Shown here one piece after another: positions 1 through 5,611 of a DNA stretch of 7,714 nucleotides. The first letter of the stretch is position 1; every line of letters starts with the position of its first letter. The notes beneath the pieces are model-generated. The model did not search any database and had not been told where the DNA came from. It saw nothing but the letters and a program-made list of their open reading frames with translations. The stretch comes from an uncultured Bacilli bacterium (GTDB lineage Bacteria; Bacillota_I; Bacilli_A; RF39; UBA660): assembly GCA_947627835.1 (NCBI GenBank), contig CANQXM010000055.1, positions 1 through 7,714 of the forward strand, given 5' to 3'. The position numbers and the translations under genes are program-made.

Positions 1-92
1 ACTTTTTAGTTTATAACACTAATATTATCACATTTTACTCATTATTTCTAGGAGTTTAAAATTATTTACAATAAAATCATGAAAATTAAGCT

Positions 93-121
93 AAAAAAAG
101 AAACTGTATTGCTACAATTTC
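93..121 (-). terminator. Rho-independent terminator of the leuS operon
   Basis: Read on the minus strand, the arms GAAATTGTA (121-113) and TACAGTTTC (108-100) pair over nine positions, with one G-U, around the loop GCAA, a GNRA tetraloop. Seven T residues follow at once (99-93). The hairpin begins 14 bases after the leuS stop codon, so it is the end of that operon. Confidence 0.88.
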
Positions 122-135
122 TTAATCATTTTTCA

Positions 136-2556
136 CTATTTCACAACAATATTGACAATCTTATTTGGAATAACAATCGTTTTCACAATGCTCTTCCCCT
201 CTAAGAATTTTTGAATTTTCTCCTGGTTCATAGCCTTCTCTAAAATAGAATCTTCCGCTTCATCACTCGAAATCGTAATCTCTCCACGTAACTTACCATT
301 AATTTGCACTCCAATGGTTTTCTCAGCATCTTTCGTTTTTTCTTCATCATAAACCGGCCAGGTTGATTCACAAATCGGTGCATAACCAAGACTTTCATTT
401 AACTCTTCAGTAATATGAGGAGCAATTGGATTTAATAAAGTAAGAAGAACATGATAATCCGCTTTCGTAATTTTTTCTTGTTCATCATAAGCATTGACTA
501 AAATCATTAATGCAGAAACGACGGTATTATAAGCAAGATTTAACAAATCATTTTGAACTTTTTGAATCGTTTTATGAATCATGTTTTCAAGAGAAGATGA
601 ATAAGCATCGCCATCCACAACCTTTTCTTTCAAACGAATGACTTTTTCAATAAAGCGCTTGCATCCCTTTAAAGAATCAGTACTCCAAGGAGCATCTTGT
701 TGATAATCACCCATAAACATCTCATAAACCCGAAGAACATCAGCACCATATTCCTTGACAACATCATCCGGATTAATGACATTTCCTTTGCTCTTACTCA
801 TTTTTTCATTATTGGCTCCAAGTACCATTCCATGACTAACTCGAGTCCAAATCATTTCCTTTTCTGGTACAAGTCCAATGTTATACAAAAATTGTACCCA
901 GAATCTTGCATACAACAAATGTCTTGCCGTATGTTCCATTCCACCATTGTACCAATCGACTCTTTTCCAATACTTCATTGCATCTTGACTTGCAAATTCT
1001 TTCGTATTATGCGGATCCATGAATCGTAAGAAATACCAACTAGATCCAGCCCAGTTTGGCATGGTATCCGTTTCTCTTTTGGCAGATCCTCCACACTTTG
1101 GACAAGTAGTATTTACCCAATCGGTAATCTTCGCAAGTGGACTCTCTCCAGTATCCGTTGGTTCATATTCAGCTACATCTGGAAGCAAAAGTGGTAAATC
1201 CTTTTCATCCATTGGTACCCATCCACACTTTTCACAGAAAATCATTGGAATGGGTTCCCCCCAGAAACGTTGTCTTGAGAAAATCCAATCGCGCATTTTA
1301 TAATTATTAACCCGTCTTGCAATTCCCTCATTTACTAACTTATCTGTAATCTTTTCCTTCGCTTCTTCTACGGTAAGTCCACTAAATTCCTCAGAATTTA
1401 TCAACACGGAGCCATTTCCTAAATAATCATGTTTTTCATAAGCGTGATCCGTAATAGTCAAATCTTTTACTTGATTCGTAATAACTTGTACCATATCCAA
1501 ATGATGTTCTTTTGCATACTCAAAATCTCGTTCATCATGACTTGGTACCGCCATAACAGCTCCGGTTCCATAATCTCCTAAAACAAAATCTCCTAAGAAA
1601 ATCGGTACCTTTTTCCCATTTATCGGATTGATTGCTTGAATTCCTTTCACTTCACAACCAGACTTTCCCTTATTAAGTTCCGTCCGGTCCATGGCTGATT
1701 TTAGTTTCGTCTCTTCAATGTAAGCAAGAACCTCTTCTTTATTTTCAACTCGAGGCATTAACTCTTGAATCAATTTACCATCTGGAGCAATAACAAAGAA
1801 CGTTATTCCATACACCGTTTCAATACAAGTTGTAAAGACAGAGAACTTACCTCCCCCATCAATTTCTACATCAAGTTCTACACCAGTCGACTTACCAATC
1901 CAATTAATTTGTCCAAGTTTTACTTTTTCAGCAAAATTTGTATGTTTTAATCCCTCTAACAAATCCTCAGCGTAACTAGCCATTTTAAGCATCCATTGTG
2001 ATTTCTCTTTCTGCGTAACTTGCGCTCCACAACGTTCGCAAACGCCACCAGCTGCATCTTCATTCGATAATACCGTTTTACAATTTGGACACCAATTCAC
2101 TGGAATCGTAGCTTTATAAGCCATCCCATGTTTATAAAATTGTAAGAATTGCCACTGGGTCCACTTATAATATTCTGGATCTGTAGTTGAAAACTCTCTG
2201 CTCCAATCAAAGGAAAAACCTAAGCTTTTCATCTGTCCTTTAAAAGTTTTAATATTTTCTCGTACAGCATCTTTTGGATGAATGTGGTTTTTAATTGCAT
2301 ATTGTTCTGCCGGTGCCCCAAAAGCATCCCATCCCATTGGATAAAGAACATTATATCCTTGTAACCGTTTCATTCTTGCTACTGCATCCTGTGCCGTATA
2401 ACTCCGAACGTGTCCAACATGAAGACCTGCTCCACTTGGATAAGGAAATTCCACCAAAATATAAAAAGGTGGTTTTGCATCTCCTGTTACTGCCTTAAAA
2501 GTTTCATGTTCATCCCAATACTTTTGCCATTTTTGTTCAATATCATGATAATTCAT
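136..2556 (-). CDS. leuS: Leucyl-tRNA synthetase
   Basis: Cytosolic class I aminoacyl-tRNA synthetase that charges tRNA-Leu with leucine using ATP. At 806 residues it matches the usual Bacillus-type length of about 800. The HIGH signature is HVGH (46-49), after YPSGAGL, and KMSKS is at 585-589. A zinc-knuckle-like Cys set (C156, C159, C173, C176) and a second one (CEKCG and CPKCGG) flank the CP1 editing insertion, which keeps the HDERD aspartate (D341). The editing threonine-rich motif reads TTCIET (242-247) instead of the usual TTRPDT. The C-terminal anticodon-binding and tRNA-binding regions (LNPIAPHITEEL, VQINGKLRG) are present. The ATG overlaps the stop of the upstream membrane-protein gene as ATGA, implying translational coupling; its own Shine-Dalgarno is weak. 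Expression should follow the leucine T-box at 2942-3144. Identity is secure. Confidence 0.98.
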   Translation of the reverse strand: MNYHDIEQKWQKYWDEHETFKAVTGDAKPPFYILVEFPYPSGAGLHVGHVRSYTAQDAVARMKRLQGYNVLYPMGWDAFGAPAEQYAIKNHIHPKDAVRENIKTFKGQMKSLGFSFDWSREFSTTDPEYYKWTQWQFLQFYKHGMAYKATIPVNWCPNCKTVLSNEDAAGGVCERCGAQVTQKEKSQWMLKMASYAEDLLEGLKHTNFAEKVKLGQINWIGKSTGVELDVEIDGGGKFSVFTTCIETVYGITFFVIAPDGKLIQELMPRVENKEEVLAYIEETKLKSAMDRTELNKGKSGCEVKGIQAINPINGKKVPIFLGDFVLGDYGTGAVMAVPSHDERDFEYAKEHHLDMVQVITNQVKDLTITDHAYEKHDYLGNGSVLINSEEFSGLTVEEAKEKITDKLVNEGIARRVNNYKMRDWIFSRQRFWGEPIPMIFCEKCGWVPMDEKDLPLLLPDVAEYEPTDTGESPLAKITDWVNTTCPKCGGSAKRETDTMPNWAGSSWYFLRFMDPHNTKEFASQDAMKYWKRVDWYNGGMEHTARHLLYARFWVQFLYNIGLVPEKEMIWTRVSHGMVLGANNEKMSKSKGNVINPDDVVKEYGADVLRVYEMFMGDYQQDAPWSTDSLKGCKRFIEKVIRLKEKVVDGDAYSSSLENMIHKTIQKVQNDLLNLAYNTVVSALMILVNAYDEQEKITKADYHVLLTLLNPIAPHITEELNESLGYAPICESTWPVYDEEKTKDAEKTIGVQINGKLRGEITISSDEAEDSILEKAMNQEKIQKFLEGKSIVKTIVIPNKIVNIVVK

Positions 2557-2927
2557 TTTTCCATCTTCTTTCTACTTCGATATTTCTTTGCTAAATGTCT
2601 TCCATAAATCTCATACAGTGCATAAATAAGAGCAAACACTAGCACGAATCCAATCATCAATTGCCAAATCATCTCTAAAGGAAGCATCATGACAAACGTT
2701 GCTGTAAAAGAAATGATAAAAGCATTCATAAGACTAATGGGGATAATCATCTTCCAATAATCAAGCTTCCTCGTATCCAAGGAAAACTTACGAATCAAAT
2801 AACCAACTTCTCCGATACTACTATATTTTTTCTTTTTTAATTTATAACGTAACAAGAAGAAATAAACAATAAAAATTAAAATAAAGAAAATACTAAACCA
2901 AAAGAAATTAGCCAAAAAATCTTCCAT
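2553..2927 (-). CDS. Small uncharacterised membrane protein, first gene of the T-box leuS operon
   Basis: Protein of 124 residues that I cannot assign a function. It shows an N-terminal hydrophobic helix (about residues 8-26), a basic loop (RYKLKKKKYSS), a polar middle with GEVGYLIRKFSLDTRKLDYWK, and two further hydrophobic helices (about 60-82 and 87-108). A basic tail (KKYRSRKK) follows, so three membrane spans are likely. The start is supported by AAAGGA (2940-2935) seven bases before ATG. Its TGA stop overlaps the leuS ATG by four bases, and it is the first gene behind the leucine T-box, so it is co-induced with leuS. That suggests a role linked to leucine supply or simply a conserved passenger; neither is shown by the sequence. 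I have a general recollection of similar small membrane proteins in Bacilli, without a function. Confidence 0.85.
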   Translation of the reverse strand: MEDFLANFFWFSIFFILIFIVYFFLLRYKLKKKKYSSIGEVGYLIRKFSLDTRKLDYWKMIIPISLMNAFIISFTATFVMMLPLEMIWQLMIGFVLVFALIYALYEIYGRHLAKKYRSRKKMEK

Positions 2928-2934
2928 ACAATCA

Positions 2935-2940
2935 TCCTTT
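2935..2940 (-). promoter_or_regulatory. Ribosome binding site of the membrane-protein gene
   Basis: AAAGGA on the minus strand lies seven bases before the ATG at 2927. It fixes that start and lies just after the T-run of the T-box terminator, so translation depends on transcriptional readthrough. Confidence 0.75.
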
Positions 2941-2941
2941 C

Positions 2942-2979
2942 AAAAAGAAAAAGTAATCCATCCATAAGGACGAACTACT
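2942..2979 (-). terminator. Regulated terminator of the T-box leader
   Basis: Minus-strand arms AGTAGTTCGTCC (2979-2968) and GGATGGATTACT (2963-2952) form a 12-pair stem, including three G-U pairs, with loop TTAT. A T-rich run broken by one C (2951-2942) follows. The 5' arm contains the TTCGTCC needed by the antiterminator, so the two structures exclude each other, as expected for a T-box attenuator. Confidence 0.92.
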
Positions 2980-3144
2980 TCGTGGTACCACCTTAATTTC
3001 TAACTAATGTTAGCTCAAAAATTCGATAAGGAGAATGACCCCAACACATCCAAAAGCGAGTTCATATACTTTCTTTTGTTTATTTTCACCAACCATAAAC
3101 TCTCTATAAAAAGTACGTATACTACTACTCTTTCTTCATCGCTT
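2942..3144 (-). promoter_or_regulatory. Leucine-specific T-box riboswitch leader
   Basis: The leader that senses uncharged tRNA-Leu and controls readthrough into the membrane-protein and leuS genes. On the minus strand it starts with GATGAAGAAAGAGTAGTA. Stem I has the distal element GGTTGGTGAAAA between the arms GTTTAT and ATAAAC. The specifier region reads GAA-CTC, with CTC (Leu) at 3060-3058. The conserved T-box GGTGGTACCACG sits at 2992-2981. In the antiterminator, AAGG pairs with CCTT and ACGAA pairs with TTCGT around GTAG. The competing terminator is described separately. Specifier and downstream leuS agree, so specificity is well supported. Confidence 0.95.
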
Positions 3145-3150
3145 AAACTG

Positions 3151-3179
3151 ATTATAGGAAATATCCCATCATTTTTCAA
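3151..3179 (-). promoter_or_regulatory. Sigma-A type promoter of the T-box/leuS operon
   Basis: TTGAAA (3179-3174) and a perfect TATAAT (3156-3151) are separated by 17 bases on the minus strand. Transcription would start near 3144, just before the T-box stem I consensus. The -35 begins 14 bases downstream of the ATPase stop codon. Confidence 0.85.
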
Positions 3180-3192
3180 GCAAAAATTACAT

Positions 3193-4398
3193 TTACTTAT
3201 CTAATAACCAGTCAAATACATTTTGAATCTTAATACCATCTTCATTCGAAAAAGGGATTTCATCAGATGTTAATATTATTTTTTCATAATTATCTGAAAT
3301 CTTTCTTAAGGATCTTAACTCTCTATCCATAATTGTAACATCATTCTCATCTTTTCCTTTTAAAGTATCAGCAACTTGTACATAAATTCTTCCTTCATTA
3401 TTAAGAGCAACAAAATCGACTTCAAAATCGTCAACTTTACCTATAAATACATCATAACCACGTCGGATAAGTTCTAAATATACAACATTTTCAAGTACAT
3501 GGCCATAATCGCCAATCTTACGTCCTAATACAAAATATCTTAACCCTAAATCAGACACATAATATTTTTCTCCCGTTTTTAAATACTGTTTTCCTTTAAT
3601 ATCATATCTAGAAGCTTTATATAGGAAATAAGATTCAGTAAACCCTTCTAGATATCTTTCAACAGTTCGAACATTAATATCTCTACCATCTTTTGTCATT
3701 GTATTAGCAATGTTATTAACTGATACTAAATTCCCTATATTATCCATTGCAAAACTAGCAACACTTTTTAACATACTTTCATCGGGAATCTTTTTTCGGG
3801 TCATTACATCTTTAATAATAATATCATTATAAATACTGCTTAAATATAAACTAACATCATCCTCTGAATCTAAAGTAGTTACAAATGGCAATGATCCAAA
3901 AGAAATATATCTTTTGTATAATTCTGCATTATTTAAATCTTTATAAACAGATTGATATTCTTTAAAAGATAAAGGCAACATTTTCACTTCAATATATCTT
4001 CCACTTAAAAGCGTTGCAAGTTCACTAGATAACAAATTAGCATTAGATCCGGTTATATATAAATCAACATTTTTCTTTATATATAAACTATCTACTGCCT
4101 TTTGAAATTCATCAATTTTTTGAACTTCATCTATAAATATATAATATTGTTTATCATTTTTTAATTGATTATCAATATAGTTATACAAAGACATATAATC
4201 TCTTATAAAGTTATATTTTAAATCTTCCAAATTAATACTAATAACTTGATCATCAGTTACTCCGCTATCAAACAAATAACTCTTATACATTTCTAATAAT
4301 GTAGATTTTCCACATCCATATGTACCCGTTATAACTTTGATTAAATCTTTATCTTTGAATCTTTTTAACAAATCAAAATATTTATTCCGCTCTATCAT
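3193..4398 (-). CDS. AAA+ ATPase with DUF4143-type C-terminal domain
   Basis: Predicted P-loop ATPase of the AAA_14 plus DUF4143 family, 401 residues from the chosen start. The Walker A is GTYGCGKST (about 25-33), Walker B is YYIFIDEVQ (D90, E91), the sensor-1-like segment is ITGSN (115-119) and LLSGRY supplies a possible arginine finger. A winged-helix-like middle (INVRTVERYLEGF) precedes a C-terminal half with a nuclease-like fold: HVLENVVYLEL, then DDFEVDFVA and IYVQVA, resembling a PD-(D/E)xK core with Gln in place of the usual Glu and no obvious Lys. The family is common in gut bacteria and largely uncharacterised, so no substrate is claimed. An upstream ATG at 4404 adds Met-Tyr, but TGAGGA (4410-4405) is spaced properly (seven bases) only for the ATG at 4398. 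The gene stands alone, divergent from the Fic operon. No terminator lies between its stop and the leuS promoter. Confidence 0.88.
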   Translation of the reverse strand: MIERNKYFDLLKRFKDKDLIKVITGTYGCGKSTLLEMYKSYLFDSGVTDDQVISINLEDLKYNFIRDYMSLYNYIDNQLKNDKQYYIFIDEVQKIDEFQKAVDSLYIKKNVDLYITGSNANLLSSELATLLSGRYIEVKMLPLSFKEYQSVYKDLNNAELYKRYISFGSLPFVTTLDSEDDVSLYLSSIYNDIIIKDVMTRKKIPDESMLKSVASFAMDNIGNLVSVNNIANTMTKDGRDINVRTVERYLEGFTESYFLYKASRYDIKGKQYLKTGEKYYVSDLGLRYFVLGRKIGDYGHVLENVVYLELIRRGYDVFIGKVDDFEVDFVALNNEGRIYVQVADTLKGKDENDVTIMDRELRSLRKISDNYEKIILTSDEIPFSNEDGIKIQNVFDWLLDK

Positions 4399-4423
4399 AT
4401 ACATTCCTCATTAACTAATTACA

Positions 4424-4452
4424 ATTATACTATGAATAGAAAAGAATACCAA
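4424..4452 (-). promoter_or_regulatory. Probable promoter of the ATPase gene
   Basis: Minus strand TTGGTA (4452-4447) and TATAAT (4429-4424) are 17 bases apart, about 26 bases before the ATG at 4398. The -10 is perfect and the -35 is fair. In so AT-rich a region the match could be partly fortuitous. Confidence 0.6.
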
Positions 4453-4471
4453 AATAGTCAAATATAAAAAT

Positions 4472-4526
4472 AACTATACTGAAATATATAGACACTTTTC
4501 TAAAGTAATAAAACATCATAAAAACT
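4472..4526 (-). pseudogene. Decayed 3' end of a variable-protein (CLec/FGE-like) gene
   Basis: On the minus strand this segment aligns with the last codons and 3' flank of the gene at 5612-7369: 45 of 56 columns match by hand, with one gap. Ser-Phe-Arg-Val-Val-Leu-Ser-Pro-stop there corresponds to Ser-Phe-Tyr-Asp-Val-Leu-Leu-Leu-stop here, with the TAG, AAAAGTG and TATATATTT that follow conserved. Most differences are changes toward A or T, as expected in decay. Similarity stops abruptly at 4526 on the high-coordinate side and fades below 4472. It is too short to encode anything and is read as a relic of a third paralogue. Confidence 0.65.
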
Positions 4527-4583
4527 GACATTTTTTTATTAGATAAATCCCTTAATATTAATGATTTGTGAAAGTTTTTGTAG

Positions 4584-4589
4584 TATAAT
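4584..4589 (+). promoter_or_regulatory. Possible -10 box of the Fic toxin-antitoxin operon
   Basis: A perfect TATAAT lies 36 bases before the antitoxin ATG on the plus strand. No convincing -35 is present at the right distance (ATGATT at 4561 would give a 17-base spacer), so the promoter is weak, factor-dependent or misassigned. Confidence 0.4.
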
Positions 4590-4625
4590 AATATTGAAAA
4601 TAATTGAAGAAAGTGAGCAATTATA

Positions 4626-4817
4626 ATGAATAATAAAAAACTAACAGAAAAAGAAATACAAGAAAAAATAAAGAAAGTTAATGGTGCCATGGCTCAAGAA
4701 GGCATGCCATTAACAAAAGAGTTAAAGCAAAAACTTTATAATTGCATCATTGGTAAATCATCAACAGAAATAGAACGCAAAAAAATCATAGAAAAATATA
4801 GAGGCATCTATGGATAA
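4626..4817 (+). CDS. VbhA-like antitoxin of the Fic toxin
   Basis: Protein of 63 residues resembling antitoxin-VbhA domain proteins, which sit directly before Fic toxins and block AMP transfer by placing a glutamate in the toxin's ATP pocket. The family inhibitory motif is (S/T)xxxE(G/N). Here the segment is AMAQEGMPLT, so Glu25 and Gly26 are kept but residue 21 is Ala, not Ser/Thr. After it comes a charged helix typical of the family (KELKQKLYNCIIGKSS, then EIERKKIIEKY). GTGAG (4613-4617) eight bases before ATG is a modest ribosome site. The stop overlaps the toxin start by eight bases, giving the expected antitoxin-first operon. Family assignment rests on the motif, the size and the neighbour. 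Confidence 0.85.
   Translation: MNNKKLTEKEIQEKIKKVNGAMAQEGMPLTKELKQKLYNCIIGKSSTEIERKKIIEKYRGIYG
4800..4804 (+). promoter_or_regulatory. Ribosome binding site of the Fic gene inside the antitoxin gene
   Basis: AGAGG lies five bases before the toxin ATG at 4810, within the last codons of the antitoxin. With the eight-base overlap, this supports coupled translation of toxin after antitoxin. Confidence 0.7.
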
Positions 4818-5367
4818 CAAATATAAATATACTTATGAAAAAACTGCTAATTATTGCTATAAAAATACAGATGTTTTAATTAATAAATTAAATATTACTA
4901 ACGATAAAGATTTATTTAATGCTGAAAGAGAACTCGTATCTTTAAGAACTTATGAATTAAATGAAAATCCAATAAAAGGTAATTTTGATTTTAAATATTT
5001 AAAAAACATTCACAAATATTTATTTCAAGATGTTTATAGATGGGCCGGAGATATAAGAAATTGCAATATTGCTAAACAAGATTTATTTTGTTTAACGGAA
5101 CATATAGAATCATTTAGTAAAGAGATATTTGATAAATTAAAAAAAGAAAAATACTTTGTAGATTATGATAATGAAACAACACTAGATAAACTAGTGGAAT
5201 TATTTGCAGATATTAATGCCTTACATCCCTTCCGTGAAGGTAATGGTAGAAGTCAACGAATATTTATAGAATCACTTGCTAAAATAAATGGAATATACTT
5301 GGATTTAACTAATATACCTAAAATGGACATGATCATTGCCAGCCACGATAGTATTAATGGTAATTAA
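4810..5367 (+). CDS. Fic-domain toxin (probable protein AMPylase), C-terminally shortened
   Basis: Fic proteins transfer AMP (or another nucleotide moiety) to target proteins; VbhT/FicT types modify gyrase and topoisomerase IV, but the target of this one is unknown. The protein has 185 residues. It shows VYRWAGDIRN (75-84), typical of Fic domains, then FADINALHPFREGNGRSQR, with the full catalytic motif HPFREGNGR at 139-147 (H139 catalytic, E143 for metal binding). R150, the second Arg, would contact the antitoxin glutamate. After IIASHDSINGN the frame meets TAA at 5365, exactly where homologues usually continue with GNY, and 39 more codons stay open after it. The catalytic core looks intact, but the C-terminal tail is lost. 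The toxin may therefore be active, weakened or unstable. Confidence 0.88.
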   Translation: MDNKYKYTYEKTANYCYKNTDVLINKLNITNDKDLFNAERELVSLRTYELNENPIKGNFDFKYLKNIHKYLFQDVYRWAGDIRNCNIAKQDLFCLTEHIESFSKEIFDKLKKEKYFVDYDNETTLDKLVELFADINALHPFREGNGRSQRIFIESLAKINGIYLDLTNIPKMDMIIASHDSINGN

Positions 5368-5487
5368 AAAAAGTTAAAAGTCATGTTTAAAAATAATAGT
5401 AAAGTTTTAAACAAAAAAGAAAAATTAGAATATATACGTATTTATTGTTCTGATGAATTAAAAAAAACAGTTCAACAGGATGTTTAG
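5368..5487 (+). pseudogene. Detached C-terminal tail of the Fic toxin, in frame behind a stop
   Basis: Directly after the TAA at 5365-5367, the same frame runs 39 codons to TAG at 5485. It begins KKLKVMFKNNSK and continues KEKLEYIRIYCSDELKKTV. Read through, Asn-Gly-Asn-X-Lys-Lys-Leu matches the NGNYxxL pattern that ends many Fic domains, so X was probably Tyr and one T-to-A change made TAA. No start codon with a ribosome site makes this an independent gene. The call depends on recollection of Fic family endings. Confidence 0.6.
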
Positions 5488-5525
5488 AAAAAACCAAAAA
5501 TCAAAGAAAATAAAAGGCTGAATTG

Positions 5526-5555
5526 CAAGTTTTTCTAAAAAACTTGTTTATTTTT
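5526..5555 (+). terminator. Terminator of the Fic toxin-antitoxin operon
   Basis: CAAGTTTTT (5526-5534) and AAAAACTTG (5538-5546) form a perfect nine-pair stem with loop CTA. TTTATTTTT (5547-5555) follows on the plus strand. It lies 39 bases past the TAG that ends the detached Fic tail, which fits an ancestral gene end at 5487 rather than 5367. On the opposite strand no T-run follows, so it acts one way. Confidence 0.8.
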
Positions 5556-5611
5556 CATAAATTTTTAGAGTAAATTATATTCAACTATATTTAAATATAT
5601 ATTCACTTTTT

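Noticed and set aside
697..1303. Two plus-strand open frames opposite leuS
   Set aside because: They are antisense shadows of leuS, which is a complete and well-conserved gene; no ribosome sites or recognisable domains.
3007..3204. Plus-strand open frame of 65 residues
   Set aside because: Lies over the T-box leader and the leuS promoter, whose conserved elements on the other strand explain the sequence.
4430..4690. Minus-strand open frame of 86 residues, hydrophobic
   Set aside because: It overlaps the antitoxin gene antisense, has no ribosome site, and its hydrophobicity is what AT-rich sequence read in this frame gives. The homology to the variable-gene end lies in another frame.
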